64,000 nucleotides of DNA from NCBI RefSeq assembly GCF_014333615.1, contig NZ_JACSCY010000007.1:1-64000 (forward strand), given 5' to 3'. Positions 43,876 to 53,205 of the stretch are shown here, in pieces; position 1 is the stretch's first letter, and each line of letters begins with the position of its first letter. Source of the DNA: Hymenobacter citatus. Lineage in GTDB: Bacteria > Bacteroidota > Bacteroidia > Cytophagales > Hymenobacteraceae. The notes beneath the pieces are model-generated. The model was not told where the DNA came from and made no database searches. It worked only from the letters and a program-made list of their open reading frames with translations. The translations under genes were made by a program, and so were the position numbers.

Positions 43876-45114
43876 ATGCACTTTTTAGAAAACATAAAGG
43901 AGGCGTTCCGTTCCATCCGGAGTAACCTGTTGCGCACCATCCTCACGGCGCTCATCGTGAGCATTGGTATCATGGCGCTGGTTGGCATTCTGACGGCCAT
44001 CGACGCCATGAAGTTCTCGTTGAGCCAGACATTTGCCAGCCTGGGGGCTAACTCATTTGAAATCAGTGCGAAAGGATATAACAACCGCTCCCGGCGCGGG
44101 GGCGTGCAGGAGAAAGTCTACCCGGTTATCAACTATTTGCAGGCCCGCCAATACAAGCAACAGATCGGCGACGAGGGGAGGGTGGGCATCTCGGCCTTTA
44201 TTTCGGGAGCAGTGGAAGTGAAGGCGGGTAGCGAGAAGACCAACCCCAACATGCGCGTAGTGGCCGGCGACGACAACTACCTGTTGATCCAGAGCTTTAA
44301 CCTGCTGGCCGGCCGTACCTTCTCAGCGTCTGAGCTGGAAAGCGGCGCCAACGTGGCCATTGTGGGCCAGGAAATTAAGGATAAACTATTCCCAAGCCAG
44401 AGCCCGATAGGACACTATGTATACCTGATGGGACGCCGCTTCTTGGTAGTTGGTCAGCTGGAAAAAAGTGGCAGCACCATGGGCGGCGGTGGCGCCGACC
44501 GCACCGTACTGATTCCGTTGGAAACCGGCAACCAGATGCCGCGCCAGCAAGCCCTGAACTACGAAATCAAAACCGCTACCCCCGACCCCAACAACCTCAC
44601 CTACCTCACGGGCTTGGCCACCGGCACCATGCGCGCCGTGCGCCACGATGCCTTGGGCCAACCCGATTCTTTTGAGGTAGAGCGTAGCGACTCGCTGGCC
44701 TCTAAACTCGATGAGCTGTCGGGCAACATTCGCATTGGGGGCTTTCTGGTAGGATTTATCACGCTGCTTGGGGCCAGCATTGCCCTTATGAATATCATGA
44801 TGGTGTCGGTGACGGAGCGTACTCGCGAAATTGGTATTCGCAAGGCATTGGGCGCTACCTCCCGCCAGATCCGGCAGCAGTTTCTGATGGAGGCCATTGT
44901 GATTTGTCTGCTGGGAGGAGCATTGGGCGTGGCGCTGGGTGTGGCCATGGGCAATGGCGTGATGCTATTTGTGGGCGGCGGCGGCTTTCTGGTGCCTTGG
45001 CTCTGGATTATGCTGGGCCTGCTCATTTGTGTGAGCGTGGGGTTGGCCTCGGGTTACTACCCCGCCAGCAAAGCCGCCCGGCTCGACCCTATTGAGTCAC
45101 TTCGCTACGAGTAA
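43876..45114 (+). CDS. ABC transporter permease, MacB/FtsX type
   Basis: A 412-aa inner-membrane permease with MacB topology: TM1 near residues 20-45 ([20 protein letters not shown]), a periplasmic domain of about 230 residues (MacB_PCD), and three TM segments at about 290-395. The FtsX-type signature [36 protein letters not shown] follows TM2. It would export a lipid, peptide or lipoprotein with a separate ATPase; no ATPase gene is adjacent. A terminator follows, so it is monocistronic or the last gene. Confidence 0.93.
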   Translation: MHFLENIKEAFRSIRSNLLRTILTALIVSIGIMALVGILTAIDAMKFSLSQTFASLGANSFEISAKGYNNRSRRGGVQEKVYPVINYLQARQYKQQIGDEGRVGISAFISGAVEVKAGSEKTNPNMRVVAGDDNYLLIQSFNLLAGRTFSASELESGANVAIVGQEIKDKLFPSQSPIGHYVYLMGRRFLVVGQLEKSGSTMGGGGADRTVLIPLETGNQMPRQQALNYEIKTATPDPNNLTYLTGLATGTMRAVRHDALGQPDSFEVERSDSLASKLDELSGNIRIGGFLVGFITLLGASIALMNIMMVSVTERTREIGIRKALGATSRQIRQQFLMEAIVICLLGGALGVALGVAMGNGVMLFVGGGGFLVPWLWIMLGLLICVSVGLASGYYPASKAARLDPIESLRYE

Positions 45115-45140
45115 CCATTTAGGCTTTCGCACGGAATCAG

Positions 45141-45186
45141 GGGAGTTGAAAGGAGTTCATGGAAACTCTTTTCAACTCCCTTTTTT
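45141..45186 (+). terminator. terminator after the ABC permease gene
   Basis: GGGAGTTGAAA pairs with TTTCAACTCCC, with an inner GGAGTT/AACTC stem, followed by six T, 26 nt after the stop codon. Confidence 0.93.
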
Positions 45187-45254
45187 AACGCCCTTAACTC
45201 TGCGTGCAAGAAGAATATACAAATGTTGTTATTATGGATATGTAAAAACAAGTA

Positions 45255-45262
45255 TATATTTG
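45255..45262 (+). promoter_or_regulatory. -7 box (TATATTTG) for the XRE/Pro-rich gene
   Basis: TATATTTG fits TAnnTTTG, in AT-rich sequence 23 nt before ATG 45286. A TTG at 45226-45228 is a possible, somewhat distant -33 element. Confidence 0.5.
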
Positions 45263-45285
45263 TGCTTCCACAGAAGGTAGCATAT

Positions 45286-45927
45286 ATGGCCACAGGCAGC
45301 ACGGTAGGGCAACGAATCAGTCAGTTGATAGCACAATTGGGTATCTCCAAAAATGCTTTTGCAATGTCATTGGATAAAACGGCAACGGTCATCCAACACC
45401 TTGTAGACGAACGTAATAAGCCAGGATTTGACCTTTTGTGTAAGATATTTGAAACGTATCCAGCGGTGTCAAAAGACTGGCTGATGCAGGGAGAAGGTAC
45501 TATGTTTGCCACCATGGTGGCTCCCGCCGAAGCAGCGCAGCTTGTAGCCACTCCTCCGGTAGCTGCTACCGCACCAGCACCCGTAGAAGAACTACCCAAT
45601 CCGGCGCCCGTAGCGCCTACCCCCGCCACGCCAACACCGGCGCCGGCCCCGGTGGCCCCCGAGCCGGTAGCACAAGCGCCAACGCCTGCACCAGCAGCCC
45701 CCAAGCCGGTAACTCCGGCCCCAGCGGCGCCAATTGCCTCGCTACCCCCAACGCCAGCGCCTGTTGTGGCTGCTCCCGCTGCGTCCGATGCTAGCTGGCA
45801 AACGGCCCTCTACACGCAACAAATGGCGCATCAATTAGCTATGGCTGAAATGCGCAACCAGCATTTGCAGGAGCAGCAACGCATGATGCAACAAATGATG
45901 GAATTGATGCAGCGGCAACTTAGCTAA
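45286..45927 (+). CDS. XRE-like HTH protein with Pro/Ala-rich and Met/Gln-rich tail
   Basis: A 213-aa protein. Residues 5-65 form an HTH domain (VGQRISQLIAQLGISKNAFAMSL, then TVIQHLVDERNKPGFDLLCKIFE) like phage-repressor N-terminal domains, including the SKDWLMQGEG motif. Residues 80-165 are a Pro/Ala/Val linker with many APxP units. The last 40 residues are a helix rich in Met and Gln (NQHLQEQQRMMQQMMELMQRQ), which may form a coiled coil for oligomerisation. It likely binds DNA; targets are unknown. It has its own promoter and terminator. Confidence 0.82.
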   Translation: MATGSTVGQRISQLIAQLGISKNAFAMSLDKTATVIQHLVDERNKPGFDLLCKIFETYPAVSKDWLMQGEGTMFATMVAPAEAAQLVATPPVAATAPAPVEELPNPAPVAPTPATPTPAPAPVAPEPVAQAPTPAPAAPKPVTPAPAAPIASLPPTPAPVVAAPAASDASWQTALYTQQMAHQLAMAEMRNQHLQEQQRMMQQMMELMQRQLS

Positions 45928-45952
45928 GGTTGCTACCCACTTAAGCTGTTAT

Positions 45953-45984
45953 AAAGCACTGGCATCTGCCGGTGCTTTTTTTTT
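45953..45984 (+). terminator. terminator after the XRE/Pro-rich gene
   Basis: AAAGCAC-t-GGCA pairs with TGCC-g-GTGCTTT around TC, followed by a run of T to 45984. Confidence 0.92.
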
Positions 45985-45993
45985 GAAGCGTAA

Positions 45994-47103
<1,110 letters not shown>

Positions 47104-47146
47104 ACCAGAAAAGCGGGCAAGGTGCGCCCGCAACGAAACATTGCAA

Positions 47147-47177
47147 CTGCTTTGGCATTACTACAATGCCAAAGCAG
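47147..47177. promoter_or_regulatory. perfect 13-bp inverted repeat upstream of the second araC-type gene
   Basis: CTGCTTTGGCATT and AATGCCAAAGCAG are separated by ACTAC. The repeat lies 42 nt before ATG 47220 and 43 nt after the reductase stop codon. It has no T-run, so an operator is more likely than a terminator. It shares TGCTTTG with the repeat at 41041. Confidence 0.65.
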
Positions 47178-47219
47178 CTGTATTTCTACCCATACACCGC
47201 TTCCACTTCAAGCCAGAAT

Positions 47220-48137
47220 ATGAAGCCATCAGCGAAAGAATTTCAATTGCTTGCCTCCGTATCGGACTTTACGCAGCACTTTGGCTTTCCCGAGCCCGTG
47301 CACCCGTTGCTGACGGTCATCGACTTAGAGAAAAACCGCCACCTCACGCCGCCTACCATGCCGGCGCTGCGGCAGCTCTACATCATTGCCCTGAAGAAAA
47401 ACCTGCGCGGCCAGATGCAGTACGGCCGGCAGAGCTACGATTTCAGCAATGGTATGCTGGGATTCTACGCGCCCGGCCAGCTCTGCGAAGGCAACGACGG
47501 GCTGGATATTTCAGAGTTGAGTGGCTGGATGCTGGTTTTTCATCCCGATCTGCTGGCGAAGTATCCGTTGGGGAAGAAAATCACCAACTACGGCTTTTTC
47601 TCCTACCAGGTGCACGAGGCTCTGCACCTTGCAGCCCATGAGGAAAGCGCACTAGCTGGGCTGATTAACGGAATACGGCGGGAATGTGAACAGCCCATCG
47701 ACGCCTTTAGTCAGGACGTGCTGGTGTCGCAGCTCGATGTGCTGCTGAGCTACGCCAACCGCTTCTACCACCGGCAGTTCCTTACCCGCCGCACTGCCGA
47801 GCACGACCTGCTCAGCCGCTTCGAAGAGTTGCTGACCGCCTACTTTGCCCAGGATGACGGCGAGCAGCCGCTGCCTACTGTACAGTTCTTCGCCGATGCT
47901 CTGCACGTGTCGCCGGCCTACCTCAGCGACATGCTCCGCACCCTCACGGGGCAGAGCACCCAGCAGCATATACATCAGGCCCTAATCGAAAAAGCTAAAC
48001 GCCTGCTGCTGTCCACCTCGCTGACTATCAACGAAACAGCCTTTCAGCTGGGCTTTGAGTATCCGCAGTATTTCAGCCGGCTGTTCAAAAGCAAAACTGG
48101 CCTGACACCCGCCGAATTCCGTTTTTCGGTGCAGTAG
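47220..48137 (+). CDS. AraC family transcriptional regulator
   Basis: A 305-aa regulator with an N-terminal AraC_binding/cupin domain (FSNGMLGFYAPGQLCEG) and a C-terminal double HTH, with VQFFADALHVSPAYLSDMLRTLTGQSTQQHI and ETAFQLGFEYPQYFSRLFKSKTGLTPAEFR. I chose ATG 47220, since ATG 47166 would put the start inside the perfect inverted repeat. It probably regulates the aldo/keto reductase genes around it and itself. The organisation mirrors the araC/SDR pair at 39247-41036. Confidence 0.93.
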   Translation: MKPSAKEFQLLASVSDFTQHFGFPEPVHPLLTVIDLEKNRHLTPPTMPALRQLYIIALKKNLRGQMQYGRQSYDFSNGMLGFYAPGQLCEGNDGLDISELSGWMLVFHPDLLAKYPLGKKITNYGFFSYQVHEALHLAAHEESALAGLINGIRRECEQPIDAFSQDVLVSQLDVLLSYANRFYHRQFLTRRTAEHDLLSRFEELLTAYFAQDDGEQPLPTVQFFADALHVSPAYLSDMLRTLTGQSTQQHIHQALIEKAKRLLLSTSLTINETAFQLGFEYPQYFSRLFKSKTGLTPAEFRFSVQ

Positions 48138-48160
48138 GGTAGGCATTCAACGAAGCGGTA

Positions 48161-48188
48161 GAAATGCTTCGACAAGCTCAGCATGACG
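48161..48188. repeat. single arm of the GCTTCGACAAGCTCAGCATGAC repeat
   Basis: ATGCTTCGACAAGCTCAGC and ATGAC match the right arm of the copy at 17446-17543. No complementary arm is found nearby, so this is a solo half-element. Confidence 0.75.
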
Positions 48189-48279
48189 CTTCCTTTCGAA
48201 TTTCAGACTTCCTCAACAGCTTCTTTAGCTAACTCAAATGGTTATGCAGTGATGGTGACAATACTATACTAGGGCAAAG

Positions 48280-49329
48280 CTATTGCCAGCCCTGTACAGC
48301 GTTGCCACCGAAAACGCTCTTGTTTACGGCTGGGGTGAAGATACCGTAGGGAAAAGCCGGGGGTAGGGCGCTGGCTTCGTCTAACTGTTGGAGTTGATGG
48401 GGGGTGAGCGTGATGTCCAGTGAAGCCACATTGCTACGCAACTGCTCCGGCTTGCTGGCACCCAGAATCAGCGACGTAATGCCGGGTTGCGCCGAAGCCC
48501 AGGCCAGGGCTATTTGAGCCAAGGGCCGGCCGGCCTGCGCTGCCACTGCCCGCAGGGCGTCGAGCACGCGCCAGTTGTGGTCCGTAAACTTGGAATCACC
48601 AAACGGATTGCTGCCGCTTAACCGGCCTTCGCCCGTCGTGCCAGCGTCGTTGCGCTGATAGTTGCCTGCCAGAAACCCAGCCGCCAGCGGGCTCCAGGGT
48701 AGGATGCCTAGGCCGCACTCGCGGGCGGCGGGCACGTGCTCTTGTTCGATATGACGCTCTACAAGCGAATATTCCAGCTGCATGGCAATGGGGGCGGGCA
48801 TGGCGTGCGCCTGCGCCAGGGTGGCCGCTTTGGCAGCGTACCAGGCCGGAACATCGGAAAAGCCGAAATAGCGGATTTTGCCGGCGCGCACCAGGTCACC
48901 CAGCGTTTGCAGCACTTCTTCCACGGGCGTCACCATGTCCCACACGTGCAGCCAGTACAGGTCGATGTAGTCAGTTTGCAGGCGGCGCAACGAGGCCTCC
49001 AGGGCCTGGTAGATGTTTTTGCGGCCGTTGCCACCCGCGTGCGGGTTTCCGGGCGTGGTATTGAAGGCAAATTTAGTGGCCAGTACCACCTGGTCGCGCA
49101 GGCCGCGCTCGGCTATGTAGCTGCCTACCAGTTCTTCGCTGCGACCTTTGGCATACACGTTGGCCGTATCAATAGAATTGCCACCAGCCTCTACATACGC
49201 ATCAAAAACAGCCCGCGATACCTCATCGGAGGAGCCCCAGCGCGGCGTACCAAACGTCATGGTGCCCAAGGTAAGCGGACTAACCAACAGGCCAGAGCGG
49301 CCCAGCGTACGAAAATCAGTGAGATGCAT
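48280..49329 (-). CDS. aldo/keto reductase
   Basis: A 349-aa aldo/keto reductase of the AKR11/12-like group. Visible are RSGLLVSPLTLGTMTFG, the catalytic SIDTANVYAKGRSEELVG with Tyr, ATKF with Lys and YWLHVWD with His, and the cofactor loop SLILGASKPEQLRSN. ATG 49329 is chosen because the family starts with a short strand before RTLG; the longer frame upstream is not protein-like. It is convergent with the AraC regulator at 47220. The substrate is unknown. Confidence 0.95.
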   Translation of the reverse strand: MHLTDFRTLGRSGLLVSPLTLGTMTFGTPRWGSSDEVSRAVFDAYVEAGGNSIDTANVYAKGRSEELVGSYIAERGLRDQVVLATKFAFNTTPGNPHAGGNGRKNIYQALEASLRRLQTDYIDLYWLHVWDMVTPVEEVLQTLGDLVRAGKIRYFGFSDVPAWYAAKAATLAQAHAMPAPIAMQLEYSLVERHIEQEHVPAARECGLGILPWSPLAAGFLAGNYQRNDAGTTGEGRLSGSNPFGDSKFTDHNWRVLDALRAVAAQAGRPLAQIALAWASAQPGITSLILGASKPEQLRSNVASLDITLTPHQLQQLDEASALPPAFPYGIFTPAVNKSVFGGNAVQGWQ

Positions 49330-49508
49330 AGAGGTAGTAATGGGGTGCTGATCTATAACGATTAGCGTGCTACAAAGGTCGAGGTGTGGCCCACCGTTGA
49401 CGTAACACAAAGCGTTGCTTTTACTATACAAAACGCGGCAAAGTGCAGAACCACGGCAGTAGTTGCCAATGACCCCGCGCTTTGCCGCGTTTCAAAAAAT
49501 TGAATAAG

Positions 49509-50846
49509 CTAATGCTGAAAAACCTCTAGTCCCAATTCCTCCACTTCCATTAGGTTGTGTGCGGTTACGGTGCTAAGACGCAGGCGCTTCAGCTCGCCCA
49601 CCAGTAAGGGGTCGTACTTGGCCGTTACGCGGATGTAGTTGGGCGTGAAGCCCTCCATTTGTCCGTTGGTTACGTCATCCTCAAACAGCACTTCGGCTTC
49701 CTGGCCCACATGCTGCTCGTAGAAGAAACGCTTTTTCTTTTCCGACAGGCTGCGCAGCTGCGTGGTGCGCTCGTGGCGGGTGCGGTCCTGTACCCGGCCG
49801 GGGAGGGTAGGCGCCAGTGTGTTGGCCCGCTCCGAGTACGGAAATACGTGCAGGTAGCTCACGTCCAGCTCATTCAGAAACTGATAGGTGTCGAGGAAGT
49901 CGGCCTCCGTCTCGCCGGGGAAGCCCACAATCACGTCCACCCCGATGCAGGCGTGGGGCATCACTTCCTTGATCAGGCGCACGCGCTCCTGATACAGCTC
50001 GCGGCGGTAACGGCGGCGCATCAGGCCCAGAATCTTGTTGGAGCCCGATTGCAGCGGAATGTGAAAATGCGGCGCAAACCGCTTCGACTGCGCCACAAAC
50101 CGGATAATCTCGTCGCTGAGCAGGTTGGGCTCGCAAGAGCTGATGCGGAAGCAGTTGATGCCCGCTACCTCGTCCAAGGCCCGCACCAAGTCGTAGAAAT
50201 TTTCGCGCCGCTCGCGCTCCGGGCCTTGCAGGCCAAAGTCGCCCAGGTTCACGCCCGTTAGCACAATTTCCTTCACGCCGGTAGCAGCCAGCTTTTGCAC
50301 GCGCTCTACCACGCTCTGCACCGAGTCGGAGCGGCTGTGGCCGCGCGCCAGCGGAATGGTGCAGAAGGAGCAGGAGTAGTCGCAGCCGTCCTGCACTTTC
50401 AGAAACGTGCGCGTCCGGTCGCCGAAGCTGTGGGCCGCGTGAAACTCCGTAGCCTCGCTGATGGGCGACGCATACACACGTCCTGGTCCGGCGGCGGGCT
50501 TCTCAAAACCGGCCAGCGTTTCTACCAGCCGAAACTTCTCGGCGGCGCCCAGCACGGCGTGCACGCCAGGAATCTCGGCAATTTCCTGGGGCTTGAGCTG
50601 CGCGTAGCAGCCCACGATGGTTACGAACGCCTCGGGGTTATGCTTGAGGGCTTCCTTTACCACCTTGCGGCACTTGCGGTCGGCGTGGTCCGTGACCGAG
50701 CAGGTATTGATAACGTAAATATCGGCCGCATCCTCAAAGGCTACTTTCTCGAAGCCGTACTCCTCAAACTGGCGTCCAATAGCGGAAGTCTCGGAGAAAT
50801 TGAGCTTGCAGCCCAGCGTGTAAAAGGCAACTTTTCTGGTTTCCAT
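49509..50846 (-). CDS. mtaB: tRNA (t6A37) 2-methylthiotransferase
   Basis: A 445-aa radical-SAM methylthiotransferase paralogous to MiaB. It converts t6A37 to ms2t6A37 in tRNAs reading ANN codons. The N-terminal Cys are in TLGCKLNFSETS, INTCSVTDHAD and IVGCYAQLKP, and the radical-SAM cluster in DGCDYSCSFCTIPLARGHSRS. KLNFSE and CSFCTIP are diagnostic for MtaB rather than MiaB or RimO. A TRAM domain follows. ATG 50846 has a TATCTTTG box only 10 nt upstream, leaving a very short leader. Confidence 0.96.
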   Translation of the reverse strand: METRKVAFYTLGCKLNFSETSAIGRQFEEYGFEKVAFEDAADIYVINTCSVTDHADRKCRKVVKEALKHNPEAFVTIVGCYAQLKPQEIAEIPGVHAVLGAAEKFRLVETLAGFEKPAAGPGRVYASPISEATEFHAAHSFGDRTRTFLKVQDGCDYSCSFCTIPLARGHSRSDSVQSVVERVQKLAATGVKEIVLTGVNLGDFGLQGPERERRENFYDLVRALDEVAGINCFRISSCEPNLLSDEIIRFVAQSKRFAPHFHIPLQSGSNKILGLMRRRYRRELYQERVRLIKEVMPHACIGVDVIVGFPGETEADFLDTYQFLNELDVSYLHVFPYSERANTLAPTLPGRVQDRTRHERTTQLRSLSEKKKRFFYEQHVGQEAEVLFEDDVTNGQMEGFTPNYIRVTAKYDPLLVGELKRLRLSTVTAHNLMEVEELGLEVFQH

Positions 50847-50856
50847 AAGCAAGCCG

Positions 50857-50864
50857 CAAAGATA
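50857..50864 (-). promoter_or_regulatory. -7 box (TATCTTTG) for mtaB
   Basis: TATCTTTG matches TAnnTTTG and ends 10 nt before the ATG at 50846, so the predicted 5' leader is only a few nt. Confidence 0.5.
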
Positions 50865-50878
50865 CGAAGAGTCGCCGT

Positions 50879-50953
50879 CCTGTCATTCTGAACGCAACGA
50901 GGAATCTAAGTAAACAACGACTACTCAGATTCCTGGCTGGGTTCGGAACGACA
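50879..50953. repeat. degenerate GTCATTCTGAAC-type inverted repeat
   Basis: TGTCATTCTGAACGCAACGA and GGAATCTAAGTA face TACTCAGATTCC and GGGTTCGGAACGACA, with several mismatches. It is a third sequence subtype of the same architecture, with a 9-nt loop, between mtaB and the LTA-synthase-like gene. Confidence 0.75.
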
Positions 50954-50957
50954 AATC

Positions 50958-52814
50958 TCATTTGCGCAAAAAATCCTCGAACGACACCTGCTCGTAGGCC
51001 TGCCCCAACTGCACCTGCGAAGCCGTTGTGCCGGGCGTTTTGTGAATCACGCGGCGGCCCACGTTGTCATACAGCACCATATTCTGCGGAGTGAGCAGGC
51101 CAAAGCCGTCGGTGAAGCAATAGAATGCGAAAGAGCGCGCCGCCGGGCGCAGCAGGTCGCGGCTGAAGGAGTAGGGCGCCGCTGATAGCCCTAGTTGGCC
51201 CAGCAACGTTGCGGCTACGTCCGTCTGCGAGCCTATTACGTCGATAGTGCGTCCTTGCGCGGCGGGGAGAAGGGCACCGCCTGTTATTACCAACGGAATA
51301 TGAAACTTCTTTGGGGCGTAGTTGGGGGTGTTGCCGGGTTGGGGGTGGCCGTGGTCGGCTACCAGCACCACCAGCGTATTGTTCCACCACGGCTGCTGGC
51401 GGGCCGCGTGCAGAAACTGGCCCAGCACGTGGTCGGTGTAATACACGGAGTTGCGGAACAGGCTGGCCTCCTTGGTGCCGGGAAAGCGCGGGCGCATGGG
51501 CACATCAAACGGCTCGTGGCTGCTGAGTGTGAAAGCCGTTACAAAGAACGGTTGCCGCTGGCGCTCTAAATCGGTGAGGATGCGCTGAAACAGCACGTGG
51601 TCGTGGGCGCCCCACTTCGAATTCTGCTCTGCAGGTTTAAAGTCGGCGCGCTCCGTCAGAGCATCGTAGCCGCCGGCTACCAAGTAGCTCTTCATGTTGG
51701 CAAAGGCTAGCTCACCGCCATAATAATAGTGCGATGAGTACCCCGCCGCCCGAAGGGTGCCCACTAGCTGGGGCAGCCGCTCGGTTTTGCGCGGATACTT
51801 AATAATGCTAGTGGTGGGCTGATTAGGATAGCCGCTAAGCAGTGCTACCAAACCCTTCTGACTCCGGTCGCCGGCCGCATAGATGTGGCTGAACCGTACG
51901 CCCGTGCGGCTCAGGCTATCCAGAGTAGGCGTCACGCCGGCCTCACCACCCAGGCTACCCACTAGCTTGGCCGTAAAACTTTCCAGAATAATAAACAACA
52001 CATTGGGTCGCGGCGTGCGCAGCAGGGTAGGCGTCGGCAACGGAGTAGCGGCTGGCCGGTACAGCGCCGCAACCAGCCGAGCAGCCGTAGTGTCGGGCAT
52101 GAAGTGGTACGGATTGGGCCCAGCGTTTTGCAGGAACAGCGAGTTCATCACGTTCCAGGGCACATTCACGGCCGCATGATTGGCAAATAGCTGCGGCGCG
52201 AAATACACGTCGCTTTGGTTGATCGGAATCTGCTGCACGCCGCCCCGCAGCGGCACTATCAGCAGCAGCATATATAATAGGCCAATCAGCCCGGCCCGGC
52301 CCCGGCCAACGTGTAGGGGTAGGGGAGCCAGTCGGCCTACCAATCCTTTATATAAGAGCCAGCCCACCACAAGTAGGGCCACAAATAGTGCCGTTAGCAG
52401 CAGCAAGGGGGCCGAGGCGGCCGAGGCGGCCATTTCGCCGGGGGTGTCTAGGTACTGTAGTGGTGTAGCGTCGAGCCGAAACCCCCAGGCTCTATATAAG
52501 GCCAGATCGGCCACCGACAAGAACGAAAGGACGATACCCGCCACCGCCGAGAAGCCACGCACAAGACGTTCCTGCGGAAAAGCAGGGCCTACCAGGCTGC
52601 CCAGCGTGAGCAGCGCAAAGGGTAGGAGACACACATACGCCGTGGCCGAGGCATCTAGCCGCAAACCATACCCAAAAACCTGAGCAATGATACTTAGAGG
52701 CAGTGAAGTAGTATCACTCCACTGATAGAGCAGAAAGAGAAGCTTAGTAACAACGAAAAAAAGCAGCCAGAACAGAAAATAACGGGCTTGGAAAGCAAAG
52801 CGAGTAGTATTCAC
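50958..52814 (-). CDS. LTA synthase family protein (alkaline-phosphatase superfamily)
   Basis: A 618-aa inner-membrane protein with five membrane segments in the first 200 residues and a periplasmic sulfatase-like domain. Metal and catalytic elements are NVLFIILESFTAK (Glu), GDRSQKGLVALLSG, where a Ser stands at the nucleophile position usually held by Thr, and VVLVADHGHPQPG (Asp-His). Gram-negative members probably transfer phosphoglycerol or phosphoethanolamine-type groups, or modify glycans; the substrate here is unknown. GTG 52814 is the only plausible start; it lies 4 nt after a TACTTTTG box, so the transcript may be leaderless. Confidence 0.9.
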   Translation of the reverse strand: MNTTRFAFQARYFLFWLLFFVVTKLLFLLYQWSDTTSLPLSIIAQVFGYGLRLDASATAYVCLLPFALLTLGSLVGPAFPQERLVRGFSAVAGIVLSFLSVADLALYRAWGFRLDATPLQYLDTPGEMAASAASAPLLLLTALFVALLVVGWLLYKGLVGRLAPLPLHVGRGRAGLIGLLYMLLLIVPLRGGVQQIPINQSDVYFAPQLFANHAAVNVPWNVMNSLFLQNAGPNPYHFMPDTTAARLVAALYRPAATPLPTPTLLRTPRPNVLFIILESFTAKLVGSLGGEAGVTPTLDSLSRTGVRFSHIYAAGDRSQKGLVALLSGYPNQPTTSIIKYPRKTERLPQLVGTLRAAGYSSHYYYGGELAFANMKSYLVAGGYDALTERADFKPAEQNSKWGAHDHVLFQRILTDLERQRQPFFVTAFTLSSHEPFDVPMRPRFPGTKEASLFRNSVYYTDHVLGQFLHAARQQPWWNNTLVVLVADHGHPQPGNTPNYAPKKFHIPLVITGGALLPAAQGRTIDVIGSQTDVAATLLGQLGLSAAPYSFSRDLLRPAARSFAFYCFTDGFGLLTPQNMVLYDNVGRRVIHKTPGTTASQVQLGQAYEQVSFEDFLRK

Positions 52815-52818
52815 AGCA

Positions 52819-52826
52819 CAAAAGTA
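52819..52826 (-). promoter_or_regulatory. -7 box (TACTTTTG) 4 nt before a GTG start
   Basis: TACTTTTG is an exact TAnnTTTG. Only TGCT separates it from GTG 52814. The context TTTGTGCTGTG is shared with the pabB start. Confidence 0.5.
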
Positions 52827-52970
52827 GCGGGTCAAGCGCAGGATACTGACACATGGCCAGAAGTACAGATCGTGATGCCTACAAAGGCAGACAGACATAC
52901 TTGATTGACAAGGCTTAATGGATGAGGCTAGCTAGTCGTAGTGGAACAGTAGTACCCTACAATATGACCG

Positions 52971-53036
52971 CAAACGTTTTCTGTATAATATCAAAAAATA
53001 TATATGTTGAAAGGCACTTCATTTTTCAAACGTTTT
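52971..53036. promoter_or_regulatory. two CAAACGTTTT sites upstream of glutamine synthetase
   Basis: The decamer CAAACGTTTT occurs at 52971-52980 and 53027-53036, 56 bp apart, in an otherwise AT-rich stretch. Each has the palindromic core AAACGTTT seen upstream of the SusC gene (25561). The rest of the 391-bp gap 52815-53205 contains no gene that I can see. Confidence 0.45.
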
Positions 53037-53125
53037 AGTTGATAGGTAGGGTGCTTTTTCAGGGTGTACTTCAAATAAAGGACAGTTTTTTCTGAAAAGG
53101 GGGTAAAAAAATAAGGGTATACAGG

Positions 53126-53158
53126 TTTGGTATTTAAAAAAATGCTGCTTTACCTTTG
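53126..53158 (+). promoter_or_regulatory. complete Bacteroidota promoter: TTTG-N21-TACCTTTG
   Basis: TTTG (53126-53129) and TACCTTTG (53151-53158) are separated by 21 nt, within the normal range for the -33/-7 pair. The start codon of the glutamine synthetase gene is 47 nt downstream. This is the best promoter in the window. Confidence 0.8.
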
Positions 53159-53205
53159 CTAACACCACCCGTCATCTGCCAAACGTATCCTGTTTAATTT
53201 TTTAC

